NCBI GenBank assembly: GCA_964229355.1 | Contig: CAXRDE010000004.1 | Coordinates: forward strand, 62,001 to 126,000 | Length of the DNA stretch: 64,000 nucleotides | Reading direction: 5' to 3' | Source: CAXRDE01 sp964229355 | Lineage (GTDB): Bacteria > Cyanobacteriota > Sericytochromatia > UBA7694 | In this document: piece after piece, positions 34,285 to 43,167 of the stretch | Numbering within the stretch: the stretch's first letter is position 1 | How the letters are laid out: every line of letters starts with the position of its first letter | Notes under the pieces: generated by a model | The model's input: the letters and a program-made list of their open reading frames with translations, nothing else | What the model was told of the DNA's origin: nothing | The model's database searches: none | Program-made: the position numbers and the translations under genes

Positions 34285-34436
34285 TACTTGGTGCTTTCTA
34301 GATTAAGATCCTGTGATACTTTTGGTTGACATCCTGTCTATAAACTATCACAATTGATTTTAGTGTGCTGTATTCGATGTGACCGCATTTGAAACGGTGA
34401 GTTTTTACAGAAAGATAATGGTGGTAAGGCATGTTA

Positions 34437-34937
34437 ATGACTGGCGTAATTCCGGATACTTTTCCCGAAGCCTCCTCTTTTCTCAATGAAGAGATTGAGT
34501 ATTTGGAATTTGAAAGCCTGATTGATGAACTCTCAGAGCGCTTAGATGCCAGCTGGTCTTATGATCCAGACCAGGAAGTGTATCAAATTGAGTTTATTGA
34601 TGATGAGGGAACCCTACATGAGGTGGTTTCTCTTTCCATTGACTATGTGCAAGAAGGCTTTAACGAAGGACGGGACCTCATTACCTGTTCGGCCTATTTG
34701 TGCAATTATCAAGATGCCCAGCAGCCCGCTTTGCCAGAACTGCTATCGGCGTCTGCGCAAATGACTTTCTCTCGGGTGCAGATCAACGCCGAGAAGCAGT
34801 TGGAGCTGGTGGGTAAAGCCCTTTACAACCAGGATCAGGCCGTGGATATTATCACCAATATGATTGAAGAAATCAGCTCAATGGCTTCAGATTTTCGTTT
34901 GAAACTCGAAGCCTATACCGAAGAACTTCAGGTCTAA
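34437..34937 (+). CDS. YbjN/CesT-like small acidic protein
   Basis: 166 residues, acidic, with a compact alpha/beta pattern (IDELSERLDASWSYD, then EVYQIEFIDDEGTLHEVVSLS) like YbjN or type III secretion chaperone-like folds, and a C-terminal coiled-coil-prone helix. GGTAAGG is 7 nt before ATG 34437; an earlier in-frame ATG at 34431 has a 1-nt spacing and is less likely. It ends 4 bp before the patatin gene, so the two are co-transcribed. Such proteins often bind a partner protein. No catalytic residues are seen. Confidence 0.65.
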   Translation: MTGVIPDTFPEASSFLNEEIEYLEFESLIDELSERLDASWSYDPDQEVYQIEFIDDEGTLHEVVSLSIDYVQEGFNEGRDLITCSAYLCNYQDAQQPALPELLSASAQMTFSRVQINAEKQLELVGKALYNQDQAVDIITNMIEEISSMASDFRLKLEAYTEELQV

Positions 34938-34941
34938 ACGG

Positions 34942-36165
34942 ATGCCCACAAAGCTTCCGCGCAAGCAAAAAATTGGCTTTGTGGCCAGTGGCGGCGCAGC
35001 GAAGGCTGCGTGCTTTCATATGGGGGTTGCTCTGGCCCTCGAACGCAAAGGTTTTCGCTTTCAAACGGGTAAAAAGCCCTTGAAAAACCAGGATTTAGTC
35101 AAAACCGGCCGTGAGATTGATGTGATGGTGGGCGCCAGTGCAGGGGCTTTTACCTGTGCCATGATTGCCAGTGGCAATCGGGTAGAAGAGATCTACAAAG
35201 CCTTTATGCGGGATCGCAACGCTCACTTTCCCACCCTTTCTTATGGGCAAATGCTCAACCCCAATATTATGGACACCCTGCTGCGTTTTATTCCTCGCTT
35301 GCCCAAGTCTTTGCACGTACGTGGCATGCAATCGATTGAAGCGTTTGTGCAGGCTATTTTCTGTGCCAATGGGTTTTATACCACCCAAAAACTGGAACAA
35401 TTTTTACGACGGGATGTATTGCCTGTCAATCAGTTTAAAGATCTTGTGCCAGAGCTCTATATTGTGAGCACGCTGTTAGATAACCCTGGTCGTTTGATCT
35501 GTGGTCCCCATGATTTATCGAATCACGCCGAGGACCCCACGGGGCAGACCCGCTACAGCACCGATGTGGAAATTTCTCATGCGGCCGCCGCGTCTATGTC
35601 TTTGCCCCCGGTGTTTAAACCTTATCCCTTGCGTACCTCAGAAGGTGTCACCTATTGTTTTGACGGTGAAGTACGCCGCACCTTGTCCACTCATATTGCC
35701 GAAGATGCGGGCTGTGACCTGGTGATTGTCTCTTACACGCATCAGCCTTACCGGTACCGTGAAGACGTGGGATCGTTGGTGGATTACGGGATTCCTTCCA
35801 TTATGGTACAGGCGATTTATCAACTCATTGAATCCCGGATTCAAAACTTCCGCGAGTCTCAAAAGATGAAGCAAGACGTCATGCAAAAGGCGCGTCAATT
35901 CACCCAGAAGCATAAGTTAGATCGCGAAGCGGCCGATGAACTTTTTCATTTGTTAACAGACAGCTTGCAGTTTAAACCGGGAATTGATTATATTTATATT
36001 CATCCCGATGAGCGGGAAGACGATCTGTTTTTTGCCGATCACTTTAATCTTTCGCCTCAGTCCATGGAACGTATTGCTGAAACTGGTTTTCGCAGTGCTA
36101 TTCGCTCGCTCAAAGACTATCACTTTACGTTTGAGGACCCCTATTCTGAGGCCATTGCAAGTTAG
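34942..36165 (+). CDS. Patatin-like phospholipase
   Basis: 407-residue lipid acyl hydrolase. The oxyanion motif is GFVASGGAAKAACFHMG, the nucleophile elbow GASAG (S66) and the catalytic Asp in FDGEV (D241). These are the Ser-Asp dyad residues of patatin/RssA-type enzymes. No signal peptide, so a cytoplasmic or inner-membrane-facing action is likely. The start ATG 34942 is translationally linked to the YbjN-like gene. The rhodanese gene follows after 16 bp with its own AGGAG. Confidence 0.88.
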   Translation: MPTKLPRKQKIGFVASGGAAKAACFHMGVALALERKGFRFQTGKKPLKNQDLVKTGREIDVMVGASAGAFTCAMIASGNRVEEIYKAFMRDRNAHFPTLSYGQMLNPNIMDTLLRFIPRLPKSLHVRGMQSIEAFVQAIFCANGFYTTQKLEQFLRRDVLPVNQFKDLVPELYIVSTLLDNPGRLICGPHDLSNHAEDPTGQTRYSTDVEISHAAAASMSLPPVFKPYPLRTSEGVTYCFDGEVRRTLSTHIAEDAGCDLVIVSYTHQPYRYREDVGSLVDYGIPSIMVQAIYQLIESRIQNFRESQKMKQDVMQKARQFTQKHKLDREAADELFHLLTDSLQFKPGIDYIYIHPDEREDDLFFADHFNLSPQSMERIAETGFRSAIRSLKDYHFTFEDPYSEAIAS

Positions 36166-36181
36166 CCGACAGGAGCCCTCT

Positions 36182-37084
36182 ATGAATCCCTCAGTTTCCC
36201 CTGATATTTTAATTGCCACCTTTTATAAGTTTGTGGAGCTTTCAGACTACGAAGATCTGCAGGCGGTGTTTTTGACCGCTGCTGAAGAGCGGGGAATCCG
36301 CGGCAGCATTTTATTGGCCCGTGAAGGCTTGAACGCCACGATTTCGGGCATGCAAGGTCCCCTTGAAAGCTTCCTGACTTTTTTGCGGACCGATGCCCGT
36401 CTGGCAGATCTGGAGTGTAAGTATTCGGTGGCCAGCGAGCAGCCTTTTAAAAAAATGAAGGTGCGCCTGAAGCGTGAAATTGTGGCCCTGGGTCAGGAAC
36501 GCGTGGATCCCTTGAAAAAAGTGGGAACATATATCGAACCCCGAGAGTGGAACGAACTGGTATCCCAGGAAGATGTCATTTTGATTGATACCCGCAACGT
36601 CTATGAAACGGTCATTGGCACCTTTAAAGGCGCTGTGGATCCTTACCTGGATCGTTTTCGCGATTTTCCTGAGTATGTGCAAGAGCACCTGGATCGTAAC
36701 AAACACAAAAAAGTAGCCATGTTTTGTACCGGGGGTATTCGCTGTGAAAAAGCGTCTTCATGGATGCTGGAGCAGGGTTTTGAAAACGTTTATCATCTGA
36801 AAGGAGGCATTCTCAAATATTTAGAGGAAGTGCCTCCAGAAGAGAGCCTTTGGGAAGGGCATTGCTTTGTGTTTGACGAGCGGGTGGCGGTGGACCATGC
36901 GTTGCAGCCCGTCAATTATGCCACCTGTTGGGGCTGTGGTTTGCCCGTCAGTGAGGCCGATCAAGAAGACGAGCGCTTTGAAGAGGGCGCCAGTTGTCCT
37001 GCGTGTCATGACTTACTGACCGATGAAGAAAAAGCCCATACCCGCCAAATGTACTTGCGCCGTAAAATCTTGCAAAAAACCTAG
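36182..37084 (+). CDS. trhO: tRNA uridine-34 hydroxylase, rhodanese family
   Basis: 300 residues. An N-terminal acylphosphatase-like domain (LLAREGLNATISG) is followed by a rhodanese domain with the active-site cysteine loop MFCTGGIRCEKAS, as in TrhO/YceA, which helps to make 5-hydroxyuridine at the tRNA wobble position. The C-terminal zinc-binding pattern CWGCG ... CPACHD is also typical. ATG 36182 is preceded by AGGAG. A longer frame starting at 35984 runs inside the patatin gene and was not used. Same strand as patatin, convergent with the LipM-like gene (4-bp overlap). Confidence 0.93.
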   Translation: MNPSVSPDILIATFYKFVELSDYEDLQAVFLTAAEERGIRGSILLAREGLNATISGMQGPLESFLTFLRTDARLADLECKYSVASEQPFKKMKVRLKREIVALGQERVDPLKKVGTYIEPREWNELVSQEDVILIDTRNVYETVIGTFKGAVDPYLDRFRDFPEYVQEHLDRNKHKKVAMFCTGGIRCEKASSWMLEQGFENVYHLKGGILKYLEEVPPEESLWEGHCFVFDERVAVDHALQPVNYATCWGCGLPVSEADQEDERFEEGASCPACHDLLTDEEKAHTRQMYLRRKILQKT

Positions 37085-37764
37085 TCTGCCAACAGACTTG
37101 TCTGAATGCCTTCCCCAAGCACCTGTGCCAGCTCTGCCACGGGGGGCATGGGGTTACACAAGCTCTCAAGATCGACCACAGGCATGGCTTCTGCAAACAA
37201 TTGTTGGTGTTGTGCACGGGGAGCTTGCAGATAAAGGACTCCCTGTTGTAAAAAAGCCCGCCGCCGTCTGACTTGTGCGCAGCCCACGAGCTTTGTGCCG
37301 TTGATTTGCAGATCGGCCTGGCTGCTGCTCGTGTAACACGAAGCGCTTTTGGTCTGGCCCTGGGCGGAGTGTAGAATGGTTTCGGCTTCAACGCCCAGTT
37401 TGCGTAAACCCTTCATAAGCCCCTGGGCAATGCGTTGATAGGTATCCAACAAATGATGTTGACGTTCCGGGCTTAAAGGGCCAATCACACTAAACGTTAA
37501 ATCGCCCGCATGCAGGATCGCTTGACCGCCGGTGGGTCGTCTGACCCAGGCAATATTCTGGTCCAGGAGGCGTTGTGCCAAAGCCGCATCCAGGCGCTGG
37601 AAGCGCCCAATCGAGAGGGTGGTTTGAGGCCAGGTATAAAAACGCACGGTGTAGTCCTGGTGGTGGGAATCAATGGCGTCGTAGAGACGCTGATCGATGC
37701 GCATGGGACAGTGCAGGTCTGCGTAGGGCGTTGCTCCAAACGCCAATAAATGGCAGCGGGTCAT
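37081..37764 (-). CDS. LipM/LplA-type octanoyl or lipoate transferase
   Basis: 227 residues of the BPL/LplA/LipB fold. It begins MTRCHLLAFGATPYADLHCPMRIDQ. The signature WVRRPTGGQAILH corresponds to the ligand-binding RRxSGG loop. A cysteine in SASCYTSSSQADLQI and the lysine in GTKLVGCAQVR match LipM-type octanoyltransferases. It would attach octanoyl or lipoyl groups to the E2 or GcvH domains. ATG 37764 is chosen because earlier in-frame codons lie inside the upstream lipoprotein gene. It is the second gene of a two-gene minus-strand unit. Confidence 0.85.
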   Translation of the reverse strand: MTRCHLLAFGATPYADLHCPMRIDQRLYDAIDSHHQDYTVRFYTWPQTTLSIGRFQRLDAALAQRLLDQNIAWVRRPTGGQAILHAGDLTFSVIGPLSPERQHHLLDTYQRIAQGLMKGLRKLGVEAETILHSAQGQTKSASCYTSSSQADLQINGTKLVGCAQVRRRRAFLQQGVLYLQAPRAQHQQLFAEAMPVVDLESLCNPMPPVAELAQVLGEGIQTSLLAD

Positions 37765-37772
37765 ACCCCCTG

Positions 37773-38108
37773 TTATTTGCTCGGTGGGATGAGATCGGTA
37801 TTCTCTTTTTGCGTGTTCACTGGACGGTAAGAGACAATATCGATGACTGTGGGCAATTGACAACTGGTTTTGCGATTCACTTCGACAGCGCGAATCGCTG
37901 CGGTCATTCCGGGTTGTAGAATTTGAGAGCTGGCCGTGATAATCTCGTAGGCATTGTTATTTTCATCGGTAAAAATCCAGCAGGTTTGTCCTTCATGCTG
38001 AAGGATTGAAACCTTCCCATAAAGCTCCATTTCCTGGCTTTTGCAGGCGGTTAGGCTTAACAACATAATCAGTCCAAAAAACAGGGGGTGACGTAACAGG
38101 GAATGCAT
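37773..38108 (-). CDS. Small lipoprotein
   Basis: 111 residues. ATG 38108 has GAGGAAAGTT just upstream. The signal peptide ends MLLSLTACKSQ, a good lipobox. The rest is a small beta-rich domain (LYGKVSILQHEGQTCWIFTDENN, then ILQPGMTAAIRAVEV) that reads like an OB-type fold. Two further cysteines may form a disulphide. Function unknown; it ends 8 bp before the LipM-like gene. Confidence 0.75.
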   Translation of the reverse strand: MHSLLRHPLFFGLIMLLSLTACKSQEMELYGKVSILQHEGQTCWIFTDENNNAYEIITASSQILQPGMTAAIRAVEVNRKTSCQLPTVIDIVSYRPVNTQKENTDLIPPSK

Positions 38109-38190
38109 AACTTTCCTCACTTCAAACACGGCTGGTTTAATTATACCGAAAACTTGTCTATTTGGCTTTTTCCGTGTCACAATGAGGAGC

Positions 38191-38508
38191 ATGAGTACAG
38201 AATCTCCCTGGTGGACGCAGGGCAATTTACATCAACTGGATTTAGAGGCCTGGCGGGTTGCAGAGCAAAACAATCGTCTTGCTACCGCCCTTGACATGCT
38301 CATGGCTTTAAAAGAGGATGCCGAAACCCTTATTGTTTATGAAACCGGTGAAGAACTGATGCGCTATGTCGTCGAAACCGTGGGTTGTCTGGATGCCATG
38401 GCATCTCAGCTCCAGAATCCGGTTTCCGTAACCGTAGCCCAGGCGTTTTTAACGGGCGTTAAAGCCCTGGGTTATCTTGATGCTGAAGCTGAGCACCCGG
38501 TGCTTTAA
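38191..38508 (+). CDS. Small hypothetical protein
   Basis: 105 residues beginning MSTESPWWTQGNLHQLDLEAW. It is mostly helical and acidic, with no signal peptide and no recognised domain. GAGGAG precedes ATG 38191 with a very short gap; an in-frame ATG at 38182 is the alternative. It stands alone before prolyl aminopeptidase (85-bp gap) and is divergent from the lipoprotein gene. Confidence 0.65.
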   Translation: MSTESPWWTQGNLHQLDLEAWRVAEQNNRLATALDMLMALKEDAETLIVYETGEELMRYVVETVGCLDAMASQLQNPVSVTVAQAFLTGVKALGYLDAEAEHPVL

Positions 38509-38593
38509 ATAAAAACTTTGATTTGGGCCAGAGCGGTTTAGCACTTTGGTATGATGAAATCCATCTGCTTGTGTTGACTAGAAAGGCTTCTTC

Positions 38594-39574
38594 ATGACAT
38601 CTTCCCTTCGCACCTTTTTTCCTGCTCTTGAGGCTTACCACACCGGTTTTTTACCCGTATCTGAGGTGCATACCCTTTATTATGAAGAGTCTGGCAATCC
38701 CCATGGTATTCCAGTGGTGTTTATTCATGGTGGCCCCGGTGGCGGTGTTTTGCCGCAGCACCGTCGCTTTTTTGATCCTGAAGCCTACCGCATTATCCTC
38801 TTTGATCAGCGGGGGGCAGGGCAAAGTACACCCCACGCTTGCTTAGAAGACAATACCACCCAGCATCTGGTGGCCGATATGGAGCAACTGCGTCAACACT
38901 TAGGGGTTGACCAATGGTTGCTCTTTGGAGGCAGTTGGGGCAGTACCCTTGCGCTGGCTTATGCTTTGGATTTTCCAGAACGGGTCAGTGGCTTGATTTT
39001 GCGGGGCATTTTTATGGGGCGTCCCTGGGAGATTGAGTGGCTTTACCAGCAAGGGGCTTCTCGGATTTTTCCTGATACTTACGCGCCTTACCGGGATTTT
39101 ATTCCCCCTGAAGAACAGCATGACCTGGTGTCTGCTTATTATCGTCGTCTAACCGGTGAAGACAAAGACCAGCAAATTGAAGCGGCAAAGCGCTGGAGTG
39201 TCTGGGAGGCTTCTATTTCTAAACTGATTCCCGATGCCGAGATTGTAGAAGAGTTCGAAGATCCGCATTTTGCCCTGGCTTTTGCGCGCATTGAATGCCA
39301 TTATTTTTACCATAAGACCTTTTTTGAAACCGATAACGCCCTGTTGGATCGGGCACAATCCATGCAGCAAACCTTTGCAAACATTCCCACCTGGATTGTG
39401 CACGGTCGCTATGATGTGGTTTGTGCTGCGCAGAACGCCTGGGAGCTGGCTGAAGCCTGGCCTCATGCAGAGCTTACCCTCGTTCCTGATGCCGGGCACG
39501 GCGGTTCTGAGCCGGGAACCTTAGATACCCTGATTCGGGCTACAGAACGCTTTAAAATCCTGTCTCAGGTTTGA
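38594..39574 (+). CDS. pip: Prolyl aminopeptidase
   Basis: 326-residue alpha/beta-hydrolase (S33 family) that removes N-terminal proline from peptides. It shows the oxyanion motif FIHGGPGGG, the early DQRGAGQSTPHA, the nucleophile elbow FGGSWGSTLAL, Asp in HGRYDVV and His in DAGHGGSEPG: all catalytic residues are present. It is cytoplasmic (no signal peptide) and followed after 3 bp by the tRNA methyltransferase gene, so the two probably share a transcript. Confidence 0.94.
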   Translation: MTSSLRTFFPALEAYHTGFLPVSEVHTLYYEESGNPHGIPVVFIHGGPGGGVLPQHRRFFDPEAYRIILFDQRGAGQSTPHACLEDNTTQHLVADMEQLRQHLGVDQWLLFGGSWGSTLALAYALDFPERVSGLILRGIFMGRPWEIEWLYQQGASRIFPDTYAPYRDFIPPEEQHDLVSAYYRRLTGEDKDQQIEAAKRWSVWEASISKLIPDAEIVEEFEDPHFALAFARIECHYFYHKTFFETDNALLDRAQSMQQTFANIPTWIVHGRYDVVCAAQNAWELAEAWPHAELTLVPDAGHGGSEPGTLDTLIRATERFKILSQV

Positions 39575-39577
39575 ACT

Positions 39578-40354
39578 GTGAGCGATACTTTTCGCTTTCA
39601 ACACTTTGCGTTGGCGCAGGAGCGTTGTGCGATGAAGGTGGGCACAGACGGCATTTTATTGGGTGCCTGGGCACCTTTGCCTGTTGCTGAGGCAACCAGG
39701 CCCTGGCGTGTGGTGGATATGGGAACGGGCACGGGGCTCCTGGCCTTGATGTTGGCTCAGCGTTTGTCTGCGCAGGAGCCTTTGCCTCACTTTCGCATTG
39801 ATGCCTTTGAACCTGAACCCGCGGCGGCACAGCAGGCCCGTGAAAATGCGCTGGCCAGTCCCTGGGCTCCTGCAATTCACGTGCATTGCCTGGCCCTACA
39901 GGAGCTCATGTCACAGCCAAAGATCCCTCTGGCCCAGGATGCCCTCTGGATTAGCAATCCCCCTTTTTTTGAGGCAGAACAATATGTTTCTCAAGACCCT
40001 GCGCGAGCGCGGGCCCGTCATGAATCCCCAGACTTTTGCGCCCAGCTCTTTCAGCAAGCCGGGCGCTATTTACACGAGACAGGGCAACTGGCGGTGATTT
40101 TACCTATTGAGCGCGAGCGGGACTACACGGTTCAGGCTCAAATTCAGGGCTTTGTTTTGCATCAGCGGTGCACGGTTCGTCACAGCGTTGAACATCCTAT
40201 CAAACGGGTGCTCTTGTGCTGGGGCCGTCGTCCGCAGCCGTTCAAAGACGAGACTTTGTGTCTGAAAACCCGTAATGCTGAGGGACTTTGGCAAGACAGT
40301 ACGGCATACGCTGCTTACGTGAACGCTTTTTACCTGCGGTTTGCTCAGCCATGA
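39578..40354 (+). CDS. tRNA1(Val) adenine-37-N6 methyltransferase-like
   Basis: 258 residues. The start FRFQHFALAQERCAMKVGTDGILLGAW is typical of TrmN6/YfiC proteins, then the SAM loop VVDMGTGTGLLAL and motif IV NPPF at residues 127-130, which marks an N6-adenine or related amino-methyltransferase. It starts at GTG 39578 and its stop overlaps the ATG of the LpxB-related gene (ATGA). tRNA1(Val) A37 is the family's known target. Confidence 0.88.
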   Translation: MSDTFRFQHFALAQERCAMKVGTDGILLGAWAPLPVAEATRPWRVVDMGTGTGLLALMLAQRLSAQEPLPHFRIDAFEPEPAAAQQARENALASPWAPAIHVHCLALQELMSQPKIPLAQDALWISNPPFFEAEQYVSQDPARARARHESPDFCAQLFQQAGRYLHETGQLAVILPIERERDYTVQAQIQGFVLHQRCTVRHSVEHPIKRVLLCWGRRPQPFKDETLCLKTRNAEGLWQDSTAYAAYVNAFYLRFAQP

Positions 40355-41496
40355 ACATTCTCTGGGTTTCCAATGGCCACGGTGAGGATCGCATTGCACA
40401 GGTTTTAATTCAACACTGGCGTAGACAATTTCCGCAGGATCAGCATCGGGCCCTGGCCATGGTGGGACAGGGATTGGCTTATGGAGAACTTGGGGTACCC
40501 CTTGTGGCCAACACCTTTACGCCGCCTTCTGCGGGCTTCGCTTATTTGCATCCGCGCTTACTGTGGCGTGATGTACAAGGGGGGCTGTTGCCACACCTAA
40601 AGCGGCAGTGGCAGGCTTTGGCAAATCCTGTATTTCAGCCGATTGATCGCTATGTGGCCGTTGGTGATATTGTGCCTCTTGTGGCACTGTGGGGTACTGG
40701 ACGTCTGGGGGCGTCGGTAAGCTTTGTGGCCTGTGCTCTCAGTGATTACTACACTGAAGGCAAGTCTTGCTTTGATCCTGTACAAGTGGCTTTGTTGCGG
40801 CACTATGGCATTCCCACCTATGCCCGTGACGCGCTGACCGCAGCAAATTTACAGCAGCGGGGGGTGCAGGCTTACGCGTTGGGAAACGCCATGCGTGACG
40901 CGGTGGGAGACCCAAATTTTGCTTTAACGCCTGTGGCTGAGCCAGCGCAGGCCTTGCTTTTGCCAGGCAGTCATGCAGATGTTTTTGCCAATCTGGCGTA
41001 CGTCTTACCATTATTACACCAGGCACAAGGAGATCGTCCATTGCCTTTGCACTGGCACATTGTGGTGGCACCGGGCATTGATAGGGATAGTCTGGCGCGC
41101 CTACTTGCTCCGTATCAAGAAAGGCTTTCGCTGAGTTTGCTGCCCGCCCGGGGGTTTGGGGTGGCCTTAAGGCAGGCGGTGTTTGCCCTGGGTTTTTCGG
41201 GCACCGGCAATGAGCAATGTGTGGCCCACGGGGTGCCTGTGTTCTCTTTTCCGGGGGCGCCTGGAGCGCAGCAGTACACCTATCGTTTTGGCGAAGCGCA
41301 ACAACGGCTTTTGGGGCCCGCGCTGCGCTTTTATGCCACGATGTGGCCCGAGCTTTTGGCCTGGCAGCTTGAACATTTTTTGAAGGAACGTCAGACCTAC
41401 CGTCAGATCGCGCAGCAGATAGGGCGAGAGCGTTTTGGTGAAGCGGGTGCTGCCGGGCGATTGGTGAGGCATTTACGCAAGGAAATGTCGTTGTGA
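40351..41496 (+). CDS. Lipid-A-disaccharide-synthase-related protein
   Basis: 381 residues of a family resembling LpxB (GT-B glycosyltransferase) that I know chiefly from Cyanobacteria and relatives. It begins MNILWVSNGHGEDRIAQVLI with the N-terminal SNGHGED block; ALLLPGSHADVFANL and GFSGTGNEQCVAHGVPVFSFPG resemble the LpxB C-terminal nucleotide-sugar site. ATG 40351 overlaps the preceding stop, which identifies it as the start. True lipid-A synthesis is not established for this family. Confidence 0.8.
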   Translation: MNILWVSNGHGEDRIAQVLIQHWRRQFPQDQHRALAMVGQGLAYGELGVPLVANTFTPPSAGFAYLHPRLLWRDVQGGLLPHLKRQWQALANPVFQPIDRYVAVGDIVPLVALWGTGRLGASVSFVACALSDYYTEGKSCFDPVQVALLRHYGIPTYARDALTAANLQQRGVQAYALGNAMRDAVGDPNFALTPVAEPAQALLLPGSHADVFANLAYVLPLLHQAQGDRPLPLHWHIVVAPGIDRDSLARLLAPYQERLSLSLLPARGFGVALRQAVFALGFSGTGNEQCVAHGVPVFSFPGAPGAQQYTYRFGEAQQRLLGPALRFYATMWPELLAWQLEHFLKERQTYRQIAQQIGRERFGEAGAAGRLVRHLRKEMSL

Positions 41497-41541
41497 AGTA
41501 CTATAATAAAGAGACGTGAATGACGCCCCTCGGAGAAACCC

Positions 41542-42180
41542 ATGAAAAAGAACGATATTTTACGAATAGCCAAAAGCATGAGCCTTGTGCTGATGTTCAC
41601 TTTAATATGTACCTCGGCGACTTTGGCTAAAGAAGTACAATCAGGTCCGGTAGAAACCCTTGATCTGCAACAAATTCAGCAGATCTATGCCTATCAGGAT
41701 TTGATTTATCGTTTCTATGATGCCTTTGCCCGCGGAGATGCAGAGGCCATGGTGAGTTGTTATCATCCTGAGGTGCAATTTGAGGACGCGGCCTTTGGTC
41801 CCTTACAAGGTGAAGACGCCAAAGATATGTGGCGCATGCTGGTGGCCCAGGGGGGAGATAATCTGAGGGTGAAGTACAAAAATGTTCATGTGGCCTATGT
41901 GGCCAAACACCCGGAACACCTGCGTTATGTGGGGCAGGCCCATTGGGATGCAGACTATACGTTTTCGCTAACCGGTAATTCGGTACACAACAGCATTGAT
42001 GCCACCTTTGGTTTTAAAGATGGCCTGATTTATACCCACCGGGATCGCTTTGATTTTCAGGTCTGGAGCAGTCAAGCGCTGGGCTTACCGGGGATTTTTC
42101 TGGGGGGACACCCCTTCTTTCAGGAGCGTTTTCAGGCGATAGCCCGTCAGCGCTTACAGGCGTTTCAGGCGGAACGCTAA
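41542..42180 (+). CDS. Exported SnoaL/NTF2-like protein
   Basis: 212 residues with a signal peptide (LRIAKSMSLVLMFTLICTSATLAKE) and an NTF2/SnoaL-like domain. FYDAFARGDAEAMVSCYHPEVQFEDAAFGPLQG is the usual opening helix and strand, and IDATFGFKDGLIYTHRDRFDF the closing sheet. Such proteins bind or isomerise small molecules in a cone-shaped pocket. GGAG lies upstream of ATG 41542. The kinase gene begins 9 bp after its stop, so the pair may be one transcript. Function unknown. Confidence 0.8.
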   Translation: MKKNDILRIAKSMSLVLMFTLICTSATLAKEVQSGPVETLDLQQIQQIYAYQDLIYRFYDAFARGDAEAMVSCYHPEVQFEDAAFGPLQGEDAKDMWRMLVAQGGDNLRVKYKNVHVAYVAKHPEHLRYVGQAHWDADYTFSLTGNSVHNSIDATFGFKDGLIYTHRDRFDFQVWSSQALGLPGIFLGGHPFFQERFQAIARQRLQAFQAER

Positions 42181-42189
42181 ACAGACATC

Positions 42190-43167
42190 ATGCTTTCTGC
42201 AAAAATTAGCGCTTTAATCAATGGCGTATATGAGGTGGGGGAAATCCTGGGGCATGGGACCTTTGGGGTGGTCTACAAAGGCATGCATCGCGAACTACTC
42301 ACCCCGGTGGCCATTAAGGTGTTTAGCCGTGGGGATCACATTTCAAAAAACTTTTTGAATGAAAGCAAATTGATTTTTCGCTTGAACCATCCCCATGTGA
42401 CCCGAGCCCTGGATATCTTTTACACAGATCAGTGCTATGCCATTGTTTTTGAGTTTATGAATCAGGGGGATTTACGGGCTTACCTGGAACAGGTGGGGAC
42501 GGTAAGTGAGTACCAGGCCGTGATGATCGCAGCCCAGGTGACCACGGGTCTGCGCTATATTCACAGTCAGGGCATTATACATCGGGATCTTAAGCCAGAA
42601 AATATTTTGATTTCGGCCCACGAACAAGAAATCAGCTACAAACTGACAGACTTTAATATTTCGAGTTATAGCAAAGACCGCAAAATGTCTCCCAGTGAAC
42701 ACGGCTCGCCGATGTACATGGCCCCAGAGCAGTTTTATGAGTATTTCGATCAGCGGGTCGACGTTTATGCGTTGGGGGTGATTTTATATGAAATGCTCTG
42801 TGGGACTCCGCCCTTTGTGGGGGCCGTGCAAGAGGTTATTAATGCCCATATCCATCAGGCCCCTGATTTTTCAAGGCTCCAGGTGAAAGCCAAAACCTTA
42901 AGCGTCTTGCAAAAAATGCTGCACAAAGATCCACAACAGCGCTACGCCAATAGCGAGGACTTGCTGGTGGATCTGGAGCATATTTTGGGACTCATGACCC
43001 TGCCTCAGGGGCCCATGTTGCAAAGTTTATTGCAAAAGCGCGCAGACCTTTACTTCTTAAAGTACCTGGATCAGTCGTTGTGGCCGGGGTATGTTACCGC
43101 GCTCAATATTAAGCAGTTTAAAACCCGTTACAACACCTCGGAAAATCTTATGGATTCAGGCGAATAA
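42190..43167 (+). CDS. Ser/Thr protein kinase-like protein (DFN variant)
   Basis: 325 residues. The kinase core is nearly complete: Gly loop ILGHGTFGVVYKG, ATP lysine in VAIKVF, Glu in NESKLIF, catalytic HRDLKPEN, and APEQ in PMYMAPEQF. The usual metal-binding DFG reads DFN (LTDFNISSY). The Asp is kept, so activity is possible. No transmembrane helix or sensor domain follows the core, only about 50 residues of tail. Convergent with the bilin operon (12-bp overlap with the bilin reductase gene). Confidence 0.85.
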   Translation: MLSAKISALINGVYEVGEILGHGTFGVVYKGMHRELLTPVAIKVFSRGDHISKNFLNESKLIFRLNHPHVTRALDIFYTDQCYAIVFEFMNQGDLRAYLEQVGTVSEYQAVMIAAQVTTGLRYIHSQGIIHRDLKPENILISAHEQEISYKLTDFNISSYSKDRKMSPSEHGSPMYMAPEQFYEYFDQRVDVYALGVILYEMLCGTPPFVGAVQEVINAHIHQAPDFSRLQVKAKTLSVLQKMLHKDPQQRYANSEDLLVDLEHILGLMTLPQGPMLQSLLQKRADLYFLKYLDQSLWPGYVTALNIKQFKTRYNTSENLMDSGE

